Below, in pieces: positions 1 through 6,138 of a DNA stretch of 6,386 bases. Under the pieces are notes generated by a model. That model saw only the letters and a program-made list of their open reading frames with translations, was not told the DNA's origin and ran no database searches. The first letter of the stretch is position 1. Each line of letters opens with the position of its first letter. The DNA comes from Burkholderiales bacterium (lineage in GTDB: Bacteria; Pseudomonadota; Gammaproteobacteria; Burkholderiales; Burkholderiaceae_E). The position numbers and the translations under genes were made by a program. Where the stretch lies: positions 1 to 6,386 of the forward strand of contig JAIYAG010000366.1 of the NCBI GenBank assembly GCA_027489195.1, read 5' to 3'.

Positions 1-2
1 CC

Positions 3-434
3 GAGCCGCAGTTCCAGCGGCTGCTGACCACGCTCGGCCGGGCCGACGCGCTCGCCGACCCGCGCTTCGCCGACTGGTTCACGCGGATGGAGCACGACGT
101 CGCGCTGCGCGAGGTGATCGAGGGCGCGTTCGCCGACGGCACGCCCGAGCAGTGGGTGGCGCGGCTGACCGAGGCCGACGTGCCGTGTGCGCGCGTCACC
201 TCGCTGCCCGAGATCGTCACCCATCCGCAGCTCGCGCACCGCGGCTACCTGCAGCAGGCCGAGACGCCCTACGGGCCGGTCACGCTCGCCGGTCCGGCGT
301 TCCGCTTCCAGCACGGCAACGGGGGCATCGACCGGCCGCTGGCCACGCTCGGCATGCACACCGAGGAGGTGCTGACCGAGCTCGGCTACGATGCGGCGGC
401 GATCGCCGCGCTGCGCGAGGCCGAGGTGATCTGA
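3..434 (+). CDS. CaiB/BaiF family III CoA-transferase, C-terminal fragment (5' end outside window)
   Basis: The frame is open from the first bases of the window to a TGA at 432-434, giving 143 visible residues of a protein that normally has about 380-410. The visible part matches the C-terminal region of family III CoA-transferases: a QFQRLL segment, then LGRADALADPRFA, then a small domain with EQWVARL and DVPCARV, then HPQLAHRGYL and a closing LGYDAAAIAALR. Enzymes of this family move CoA between a CoA thioester and a free carboxylic acid in the cytoplasm. The catalytic Asp lies in the missing N-terminal half, so activity and substrate cannot be judged. An internal ATG at 87 falls inside the conserved domain and is not the real start. 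The next gene begins 68 bp downstream with its own ribosome binding site and a possible promoter. Confidence 0.9.
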   Translation, partial: EPQFQRLLTTLGRADALADPRFADWFTRMEHDVALREVIEGAFADGTPEQWVARLTEADVPCARVTSLPEIVTHPQLAHRGYLQQAETPYGPVTLAGPAFRFQHGNGGIDRPLATLGMHTEEVLTELGYDAAAIAALREAEVI

Positions 435-437
435 ACG

Positions 438-478
438 GACCCCGCCGTCGTGCGCGGGCACAATGACGACACGGGGTC
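438..478. promoter_or_regulatory. Bipartite inverted repeat around a possible promoter for the aldehyde dehydrogenase gene
   Basis: Outer 7-bp arms GACCCCG (438-444) and CGGGGTC (472-478) enclose inner 5-bp arms GTCGT (447-451) and ACGAC (466-470). Both pairs are perfect and share nearly the same centre, near 458. The 14-nt middle contains CACAAT at 459-464, a possible -10 hexamer. No convincing -35 box is present at the right spacing. The structure could be an operator, a hairpin ending the CoA-transferase transcript (no T tract follows), or chance in GC-rich DNA. Confidence 0.35.
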
Positions 479-502
479 GGCCGCGGCCCCGCAGGAGACA
501 CC

Positions 503-1942
503 GTGAGCACCCCGTACGAAGCCCTGTCCCTCTACATCGACGGCGAGTTCGTCGCCGGCGGCGGACGCCGCGAGCAGGACGTGTTCGACCCGGCCACGGG
601 CGGCCTGATCGGCCGCCTGCCGCATGCCACGCCCGCCGACCTCGACCGTGCGCTGGCCGCCGCGCAGCGCGCCTTCGAGACCTGGAAGACGGTGTCGCCG
701 CTCGAGCGCAGCCGCATCCTGCGCCGCGTGGGCGAGCTCACCCGCGAGCGCACGCAGGCCATCGCACGCAACATCACGCTCGACCAGGGCAAGCCGCTCG
801 CCGAGGCGGTGAGCGAGCTCACGCGCTGCGCCGACCACTGCGACTGGCATGCCGAGGAGTGCCGCCGCATCTACGGCCGCGTGATCCCGGCGCGCCTGCC
901 GAACGTGCGCCAGTTCGTGCTGCGCGAGCCGATCGGCGTGTGCGCCGCGTTCACGCCATGGAACTTCCCGTACAACCAGGCGATCCGCAAGATCGCCGCG
1001 GCGATCGGTGCCGGCTGCACCATCGTCCTCAAGGGCCCCGAGGACACGCCGAGCGCGGTCGTCGCGATCGCGCGCATGTTCCACGACGCGGGCTTGCCGC
1101 CCGGCGTGCTCAACGTCGTGTGGGGCGTGCCCGCGGAGGTCTCGAAGCACCTGATCGAGTCGCCGATCGTGCGCAAGGTGTCGTTCACCGGCTCGGTGCC
1201 GGTGGGCAAGCAGCTCGCCGCGCTGGCCGGCGCGCACATGAAGCGCGTGACGATGGAGCTCGGCGGCCACTCGCCGGTGATCGTCTGCGAGGACGCCGAC
1301 ATCGACCGCGCGGCCGACATGCTGTCGACGCTGAAGTTCTCGAACGCCGGCCAGGTCTGCGTGTCGCCGAACCGGATGTACGTGCACGAGAAGGCGTTCG
1401 ACCGCTTCATGGCCCGCTTCATCGAGGCCACGCGCAGGATCAAGGTGGGCCCGGGCCTCGAGGCCGACACCAAGATGGGCCCGCTCGCGCACGAGCGCCG
1501 GCTGCCGGCGATGGCCGAGATGGTCGAGGACGCGACCGGGCGCGGCGCGCGCATCGAGACGGGCGGCGCGCGCATCGGCGAGCGCGGCTACTTCTGGGCG
1601 CCGACGGTGCTCACCAACGTGCCCGACGACGCGCGGATCATGACCCACGAGCCCTTCGGCCCGGTCGTGCCCTGCGTGCCCTTCCGCGACCTCGACGAGG
1701 CGCTGCGCCGCGCCAACTCGCTGCCCTACGGGCTGTCGTCGTATGCGTTCACGAACTCGTCGAAACACGCGCTCGCGATCCAGAACGGCATCCAGGCGGG
1801 CCTGGTGAACATCAACCACTTCGGCCAGGGCCTGCCCGAGACACCGTTCGGCGGCATCAAGGACAGCGGCATCGGCAGCGAGGGCGGCACCGAGACCTTC
1901 GACGGCTACCTGGTGACGAAGTTCGTCACCCAGATGGACTGA
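503..1942 (+). CDS. NAD(P)-dependent aldehyde dehydrogenase, succinate-semialdehyde dehydrogenase-like
   Basis: This 479-residue protein has the usual length of the aldehyde dehydrogenase superfamily, which oxidises aldehydes to acids with NAD(P)+ in the cytoplasm. All key elements are visible: FTPWNFP with catalytic Asn154; Lys177 and Glu180 in KGPEDTP; the Rossmann motif FTGSVPVG (228-235); general-base Glu252 in MELGG; nucleophile Cys286 in GQVCVSPNR; and Glu383 in HEPFGP. Spacings Glu-Cys (34) and Cys-Glu (97) are those of the family. Glu180 at the cofactor-ribose position suggests NAD+ preference (inference). KGPE replaces the common KP(A/S)E. The GTG start is chosen because AGGAG (493-497) lies 5 nt upstream. 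Overall resemblance is to the succinate-semialdehyde dehydrogenase-like group, but substrate is uncertain. The aminotransferase at 2822 could supply an aldehyde. Confidence 0.95.
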   Translation: MSTPYEALSLYIDGEFVAGGGRREQDVFDPATGGLIGRLPHATPADLDRALAAAQRAFETWKTVSPLERSRILRRVGELTRERTQAIARNITLDQGKPLAEAVSELTRCADHCDWHAEECRRIYGRVIPARLPNVRQFVLREPIGVCAAFTPWNFPYNQAIRKIAAAIGAGCTIVLKGPEDTPSAVVAIARMFHDAGLPPGVLNVVWGVPAEVSKHLIESPIVRKVSFTGSVPVGKQLAALAGAHMKRVTMELGGHSPVIVCEDADIDRAADMLSTLKFSNAGQVCVSPNRMYVHEKAFDRFMARFIEATRRIKVGPGLEADTKMGPLAHERRLPAMAEMVEDATGRGARIETGGARIGERGYFWAPTVLTNVPDDARIMTHEPFGPVVPCVPFRDLDEALRRANSLPYGLSSYAFTNSSKHALAIQNGIQAGLVNINHFGQGLPETPFGGIKDSGIGSEGGTETFDGYLVTKFVTQMD

Positions 1943-1988
1943 ACCGATGTGCGCGCGGACCGCGCCGCGTGCCGCCTCGGCCGGCGTG

Positions 1989-2678
1989 TCAGTCGAGGTA
2001 GGGGGCGAGGTAGCGCTCGAGCGCGACCGCGCCCTCGCGCATCATCGGGCGCCGCTGCGCGGGCTCGAGGGTCGCGCGATCCAGCAGGCCGATCATCATC
2101 GCGAGCAGCGTGGTGGCGACCAGGTCGGCGCGGTGGGCGGTCATCTTGGGCACGCGGCTGCGCAGGCCGGCGCCCAGACGCTCGCGCATCCGCTCGAAGC
2201 CTGCCCGCTCGATCACCCACAGCTGCGGCGCCGAGTGCAGCGCGCGGCGCAGGCCCTTGACCCCGGTGCGGCGCACCCGCAGGTCGAGCAGCTTGTCGGT
2301 GATGGCGCGCAGGTCGCGGCGCCAGTCGGCCGAGGTGGCGAAGGCGCTGAGCATCGGGCCGACCTTCTCGTAGCGCTCGGTCTCGATCGACATCGCGAGC
2401 GCCTCGATGAGCGCGTACTTGTCGGGGAAGTAGCGGTAGAGCGTCGCGATGTTGACCTGCGCGCGCTCGGCGACCGCCGTGGTGGTCAGCGCATCGAAGC
2501 CCGCGTCGTCGAGCAGCTCGCCGGTGGCGCGCAGGATGCGGTTGACCGCCGCGCGCGCGCGCTGCTGGCGCGGCACGGTGCGCATCCGCGCCCCCGCGAG
2601 CTGCGGATCGGGGTCCGCTGCAGGGACTGGAGGCGAGGAGAACGGGCCCGGTGCGGGCGTCTTGCCGATGGTTCGCAT
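1989..2678 (-). CDS. TetR/AcrR family transcriptional regulator
   Basis: With the ATG at 2678 the protein has 229 residues. A helix-turn-helix of TetR type is clear at about residues 65-90: TTTAVAERAQVNIATLYRYF followed by PDKYALI, preceded by the helix ending LLDDAGFDAL. The helical C-terminal half would bind a ligand and dimerise; I cannot identify its ligand class. Residues 7-30 are Pro/Ala-rich and probably disordered, so the start is uncertain. ATG 2678 follows GAGAGG (only 2 nt away) and lies 21 nt below an extended -10 element. ATG 2585 would give a more typical 198-residue protein. ATGs at 2696 and 2753 lie at or upstream of the expected transcription start. The gene ends 46 bp from the convergent aldehyde dehydrogenase and is divergent from the aminotransferase, so repression of itself and that enzyme is the simplest inference. 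Confidence 0.88.
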   Translation of the reverse strand: MRTIGKTPAPGPFSSPPVPAADPDPQLAGARMRTVPRQQRARAAVNRILRATGELLDDAGFDALTTTAVAERAQVNIATLYRYFPDKYALIEALAMSIETERYEKVGPMLSAFATSADWRRDLRAITDKLLDLRVRRTGVKGLRRALHSAPQLWVIERAGFERMRERLGAGLRSRVPKMTAHRADLVATTLLAMMIGLLDRATLEPAQRRPMMREGAVALERYLAPYLD

Positions 2679-2698
2679 GGCCTCTCGAGAACACATCG

Positions 2699-2707
2699 AT
2701 TCTATCA
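2699..2707 (-). promoter_or_regulatory. Extended -10 promoter element for the TetR gene
   Basis: On the minus strand the sequence reads TGATAGAAT: a TGn extension followed by TAGAAT, which differs from TATAAT at one position. It stands out in an otherwise very GC-rich region. No good -35 hexamer is found 16-18 nt upstream; that space is filled by an inverted repeat (2708-2730). Transcription would start near 2692, giving a leader of about 14 nt to the ATG at 2678. Confidence 0.5.
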
Positions 2708-2730
2708 GCCCGGTGCCCCGCGCACCGGGC
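2708..2730. promoter_or_regulatory. Inverted repeat, candidate operator 1 next to the TetR gene promoter
   Basis: Perfect 9-bp arms GCCCGGTGC (2708-2716) and GCACCGGGC (2722-2730) are separated by 5 nt, 23 bp in all. The repeat abuts the extended -10 element of the TetR gene and covers the place of its -35 box, so a bound repressor would block that promoter. TetR proteins bind such palindromes as dimers and often control themselves and a divergent neighbour. No T run follows on either side, which argues against a terminator. Binding by this regulator is inferred. Confidence 0.5.
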
Positions 2731-2736
2731 CCTCCT

Positions 2737-2759
2737 GCCGCGATCATGCACATCGCGGC
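2737..2759. promoter_or_regulatory. Inverted repeat, candidate operator 2 between TetR and aminotransferase genes
   Basis: Perfect 8-bp arms GCCGCGAT (2737-2744) and ATCGCGGC (2752-2759) flank a 7-nt spacer, again 23 bp in total. Its centre is 29 bp from that of the neighbouring repeat. Arm sequences differ from those of operator 1, so the two sites need not bind the same protein. Its position, 62 bp before the aminotransferase start, fits control of that gene. I could not recognise a convincing -35/-10 pair for the aminotransferase. Confidence 0.45.
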
Positions 2760-2821
2760 CCCACGACCCCTCGTGCGCCGGCCGGCTCGGCCGCTGCACG
2801 CCCACCGACCGGAGCGAACCG

Positions 2822-4210
2822 ATGACCCGCACCCATGACGACAACGTCCGCCAGGACGTCCGCAACGTCCTGCATCCGTACACCCCGCTCGACAAGATCG
2901 CAGTGACCGGCCCGATGGTGATCCGCAAGGGCGACGGGGTCTACGTCGAAGACGACCAGGGCCGGCGCTACCTCGAGGGCATGGCCGGGCTGTGGTGCAC
3001 CGCGCTCGGCTTCTCCGAGCAGCGCCTGGTCGACGCCGCCATCCGCCAGATGCGCGACCTGCCCTACTACCAGATCTTCGCCGGCCGCTCGAACGAGCCC
3101 TCGATCGAGCTGTCCGAGCGGCTGCTGTCGATGACGCGCCACCTCGGCATGGACAAGGCGCTCTACGCGAACTCCGGCTCAGAGGCCAACGATGCCGCGG
3201 TCAAGGTCATCTGGTACTACTTCAACGCGCTCGGGCAACCGGAGAAGAAGAAGCTGATCGCCCGCGAGCGCGGCTATCACGGCGTGACCGTGATGACCGC
3301 GAGCCTGACCGGCCTCGCCGGCAACCACGCCGACTTCGACCTGCCGATCGGCCGCGTGCTGCGCACCGGCTGCCCGAGCGCCTACCACTACGCCAAGCCC
3401 GGCGAGACCGAGGCGCAGCTGGTGGACCGGCTGATGGCGGAGCTCGAGGCGCTGATCGCACGCGAGGGTGCCGACACCATCGCCGCGTTCTTCGCCGAGC
3501 CGGTGCAGGGCGCGGGCGGCGTGATCGTGCCGCCCGAGAGCTACTTCCCGAAGCTGCAGGCGGTGCTCAAGAAGCACGGGATCCTGCTGGTCGCCGACGA
3601 GGTGATCACCGGCTTCGGGCGCACCGGGAACATGTTCGGCTGCGACACCTACGGGATCCGGCCCGACATCATGACGGTCGCCAAGGCGCTGTCCGGCTCG
3701 TACATGCCGATCTCGGCGACGCTGCTGTCGGCACCCATCTACGAGGGCCTGGTCGAGGGCAGCAAGCGCAACGGCTCGTTCGCGCACGGCGTGACCTACG
3801 CCGGTCATCCGGTCGCCTCCGCGGTGGCGGTCGAGGCGCTGAAGATCTACGAGGAGCGCGACATCGCCGGCCACGTCCGCGCGGTGTCGCCGCGTTTCCT
3901 GCGCCGCCTGCACGCGCTCGACGCCCATCCGCTGGTCGCCGGGCCCCGCGGCGTCGGACTGATCGGCGCGATCGAGCTGGTCCGCGACAAGGCCTCGCGC
4001 GCGCCCTTCGATCCGGCCAGCGGCATGCAGGCACGGCTCGCCGACGCCGTGCTGGAAGAAGGGCTGATCACGCGTTCGCTGCGCGACACGGTGGCGTTCT
4101 GCCCGCCGCTGATCATCACCGAGCCGCAGGTCGACGAGATGTTCGACAAGTTCGAGCGGGCGCTGGAGCGGACGCTGGTCTTCGCGCGCGAGAAGGCGCT
4201 GGTCGACTGA
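2822..4210 (+). CDS. Class III PLP-dependent aminotransferase (omega-amino acid/amine:pyruvate transaminase type)
   Basis: This 462-residue protein has the full length of class III omega-transaminases, which move an amino group from a terminal amine or omega-amino acid to a keto acid, often pyruvate. Visible elements in order: GMAGLWCTALG (Trp58), NSGSEAND (117-124) and YHG (Tyr152) of the PLP pocket, EPVQGAGG (Glu226), DEVITGFGRTG with Asp259 for the pyridine nitrogen, Schiff-base Lys288 in VAKALSGSY, HGVTYAGHP (Thr325), and Arg418 at the place of the flexible carboxylate-binding Arg. The motif order and spacing are like the Chromobacterium violaceum omega-transaminase, whose catalytic Lys is also 288. 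The ATG is chosen because GGAG (2811-2814) sits 7 nt upstream. Candidate substrates are putrescine, GABA, beta-alanine or other amines; none can be fixed from sequence. The divergent TetR gene and the nearby aldehyde dehydrogenase suggest one amine-degradation route. Confidence 0.93.
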   Translation: MTRTHDDNVRQDVRNVLHPYTPLDKIAVTGPMVIRKGDGVYVEDDQGRRYLEGMAGLWCTALGFSEQRLVDAAIRQMRDLPYYQIFAGRSNEPSIELSERLLSMTRHLGMDKALYANSGSEANDAAVKVIWYYFNALGQPEKKKLIARERGYHGVTVMTASLTGLAGNHADFDLPIGRVLRTGCPSAYHYAKPGETEAQLVDRLMAELEALIAREGADTIAAFFAEPVQGAGGVIVPPESYFPKLQAVLKKHGILLVADEVITGFGRTGNMFGCDTYGIRPDIMTVAKALSGSYMPISATLLSAPIYEGLVEGSKRNGSFAHGVTYAGHPVASAVAVEALKIYEERDIAGHVRAVSPRFLRRLHALDAHPLVAGPRGVGLIGAIELVRDKASRAPFDPASGMQARLADAVLEEGLITRSLRDTVAFCPPLIITEPQVDEMFDKFERALERTLVFAREKALVD

Positions 4211-4231
4211 CGGGCGCGCGGGCCGTGGCGC

Positions 4232-4260
4232 GCCGGCCGCCCCGGGAGGGCGGGGCCGGC
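4232..4260 (+). terminator. Possible hairpin terminator after the aminotransferase gene
   Basis: GCCGGCC-GCCC (4232-4242) pairs with GGGC (4248-4251) and GGCCGGC (4254-4260) around a 5-nt loop, with a 2-nt GG bulge. It starts 21 nt after the aminotransferase stop. No T tract follows, so it would be a non-classical terminator; in DNA this GC-rich, chance is also possible. Confidence 0.35.
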
Positions 4261-4284
4261 GTGCCCGCGGCGGGCGCGATCCGG

Positions 4285-4290
4285 TAGCAT
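4285..4290 (+). promoter_or_regulatory. Possible -10 promoter element for the acyl-CoA synthetase gene
   Basis: TAGCAT lies 50 nt before the ATG in a GC-rich leader and matches TATAAT at four of six positions. It is flanked by two copies of ATCCGG (4279-4284 and 4289-4294) with a 10-bp period. No recognisable -35 hexamer is present. A 6-bp hairpin (CGCCGG at 4304, CCGGCG at 4316) would form in the leader before the ribosome binding site. Confidence 0.35.
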
Positions 4291-4340
4291 CCGGCGAACG
4301 CACCGCCGGCTCGCTCCGGCGCCCTCACGAGGAGACATCG

Positions 4341-6035
4341 ATGACGCCCGCCGCCCCGTCCTACGACCACGGCACCTCCGCCACCCGGCTGATCGGCGAG
4401 ACAATCGGACGCGCGCTCGAGCGCACCGTCGCGCAGCATCCCGATCGCGAGGCGCTCGTGGTGCCCTATCAGGGCGTGCGCTGGACCTGGGCCGAGCTCG
4501 GCCGCCGCGTCGACGCGCTCGCGGCCGGCCTGCTGGCGCTGGGCCTGGAGCCGGGCGACCGCATCGGCATCTGGGCGCCGAACTGCTCCGAATGGACGCT
4601 CGTGCAGTTCGCCAGCGCGAAGGCCGGGCTCATCCTGGTGAACATCAACCCGGCCTACCGCCGCGCCGAGCTCGAGTACGCGCTCAACAAGGTCGAGTGC
4701 AAGGCGCTGGTGCTCGCGCCCGCGCTGAAGACGAGCGACTACCTCGCCATCGTCAACGACCTCGCGCCCGAGCTCGCCTCGGCCACGCCGGGTGCGCTGC
4801 ACTCGAAGGTGCTGCCCGCGCTGCGCGCGGTCGTGCGGCTGGGCACCGCGCGCACACCCGGCATGCTGAACTTCGACGAGGTCGCGACCGGCGGCGGCGA
4901 GGCCGAACGCGCGCGCATCGCCGAGCTCGCCGGCACGCTGCAGTTCGACGACCCGATCAACATCCAGTTCACCTCGGGCACCACGGGCTTTCCGAAGGGC
5001 GCGACGCTCACCCACCAGAACATCCTGAACAACGGCTACTTCGTCGCCGAGGCGATCCGCCTCACGCACGAGGACCGGCTGTGCATCCCCGTGCCGCTCT
5101 ACCACTGCTTCGGCATGGTGATGGGCAACCTCGGCTGCATGACGCACGGCGCGACGATGGTCTATCCGGCCGACGCCTTCGATCCGCTGTCGGTGCTGCA
5201 GGCGGTGCAGGCGGAGCGCTGCACCGCGCTGTACGGCGTGCCGACGATGTTCATCGCCGAGCTCGACCATCCGCGCTTCGCCGAGTTCGACCTGTCGACG
5301 CTGCGCACCGGGATCATGGCCGGCTCGCCCTGCCCGGTCGAGGTGATGAAGCGCGTGCAGGCGCAGATGAACATGCATCAGGTCACCATCGCCTACGGCA
5401 TGACCGAGACCTCGCCGGTCTCCACGCAGAGCTCGGTCGACGACCCGCTCGAGCGGCGCGTGTCGACGGTCGGCCGCGTGCAGCCGCACATCGAGGTGAA
5501 GATCGTCGACACGCAGGGCCGCATCGTGCCGCGCGGCGTCACCGGCGAGTTCTGCACGCGCGGCTACTCGGTGATGCGCGGCTACTGGAACGACGACACG
5601 AAGACCCGCGAGGCGATCGACGCCGGCGGCTGGATGCACACCGGCGACCTCGCGACCATGGACGACGAGGGCTACGTGAACATCGTCGGACGCCTGAAGG
5701 ACCTGGTGATCCGCGGCGGCGAGAACGTCTATCCGCGCGAGGTCGAGGAGTTCCTCTACCGGCACCCCAAGGTGCAGGACGTGCAGGTGATCGGCGTGCC
5801 CGACACCAAGTACGGCGAGGAACTCTGCGCGTGGGTGAAGCTGCGCGAAGGGCAGACCGCGACCGCCGAGGAGATCCGCGAGTTCTGCCGCGGGCAGATC
5901 GCGCACTACAAGATTCCGCGGCACGTGCGCTTCGTCGACGGCTTCCCGATGACCATCACCGGCAAGGTCCAGAAGTTCGTGATGCGCAAGGAGACGATCG
6001 AGGCGCTGGGGCTGACGGAGCAGAAGACCGCCTGA
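4341..6035 (+). CDS. AMP-forming acyl-CoA synthetase (fatty-acyl-CoA ligase-like, ANL superfamily)
   Basis: This 564-residue protein would activate a carboxylic acid with ATP to an acyl-adenylate and then form the CoA thioester, in the cytoplasm or at the inner membrane face. The adenylate-forming motifs are all present in order: phosphate-binding TSGTTGFPKG (211-220), YGMTETSP (from 352), TGD with Asp436, GRLKD with Arg451 at the hinge, GGENVYPREVE, and the C-terminal ITGKVQK with catalytic Lys542. Both the large N-terminal and the small rotating C-terminal domains are complete. Overall it resembles the medium/long-chain acyl-CoA synthetase group that includes mitochondrial ACSF2, but chain length cannot be predicted. 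The ATG is supported by GAGGAG (4329-4334), 6 nt upstream. It lies 130 bp after the aminotransferase with a possible terminator and promoter between, so it is probably a separate unit. Confidence 0.95.
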   Translation: MTPAAPSYDHGTSATRLIGETIGRALERTVAQHPDREALVVPYQGVRWTWAELGRRVDALAAGLLALGLEPGDRIGIWAPNCSEWTLVQFASAKAGLILVNINPAYRRAELEYALNKVECKALVLAPALKTSDYLAIVNDLAPELASATPGALHSKVLPALRAVVRLGTARTPGMLNFDEVATGGGEAERARIAELAGTLQFDDPINIQFTSGTTGFPKGATLTHQNILNNGYFVAEAIRLTHEDRLCIPVPLYHCFGMVMGNLGCMTHGATMVYPADAFDPLSVLQAVQAERCTALYGVPTMFIAELDHPRFAEFDLSTLRTGIMAGSPCPVEVMKRVQAQMNMHQVTIAYGMTETSPVSTQSSVDDPLERRVSTVGRVQPHIEVKIVDTQGRIVPRGVTGEFCTRGYSVMRGYWNDDTKTREAIDAGGWMHTGDLATMDDEGYVNIVGRLKDLVIRGGENVYPREVEEFLYRHPKVQDVQVIGVPDTKYGEELCAWVKLREGQTATAEEIREFCRGQIAHYKIPRHVRFVDGFPMTITGKVQKFVMRKETIEALGLTEQKTA

Positions 6036-6113
6036 TCGACCGGCGGGCGTTCCACGGATTCGGCTTGCGGCTATCGCGCGAGCCGCCCGGCGCGAGATCA
6101 TCCGCGGCCCCGT

Positions 6114-6135
6114 CCACGAGGTCCCACGAGGTCCC
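6114..6135 (+). repeat. Short tandem duplication carrying two Shine-Dalgarno copies
   Basis: CACGAGGTCC occurs twice in direct succession (6115-6124 and 6125-6134), with one further matching base on each side. Each copy holds GAGG. The second (6128-6131) lies 7 nt before the lipoprotein ATG at 6139 and is well placed as ribosome binding site; the first lies 17 nt away and is too distant to serve directly. Confidence 0.8.
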
Positions 6136-6138
6136 GCC

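Noticed and set aside
386..1819. Long minus-strand open frame opposite the aldehyde dehydrogenase gene
   Set aside because: Its translation is rich in Arg, His, Ala and Asp with no recognisable domain. It is a high-GC antisense shadow of a clear gene.
1943..1988. Terminator between the convergent aldehyde dehydrogenase and TetR genes
   Set aside because: Only a 5-bp stem (GCGCG-gac-CGCGC, 1953-1965) is visible, with no T tract; such palindromes are frequent in DNA this GC-rich.
463..2001. Second long plus-strand frame overlapping the aldehyde dehydrogenase gene
   Set aside because: Arg/Pro-rich translation typical of an off-frame reading of GC-rich DNA; no domain and no good ribosome site.
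2651..2821. Upstream in-frame extension of the aminotransferase
   Set aside because: The extra residues do not resemble aminotransferase sequence, cover the divergent regulatory region, and the ATG at 2822 has a well-placed GGAG.
1947..2825. Plus-strand open frame across the TetR gene and into the divergent region
   Set aside because: It is the shadow of the TetR gene, whose helix-turn-helix is clear on the other strand, and it runs through the candidate operators.
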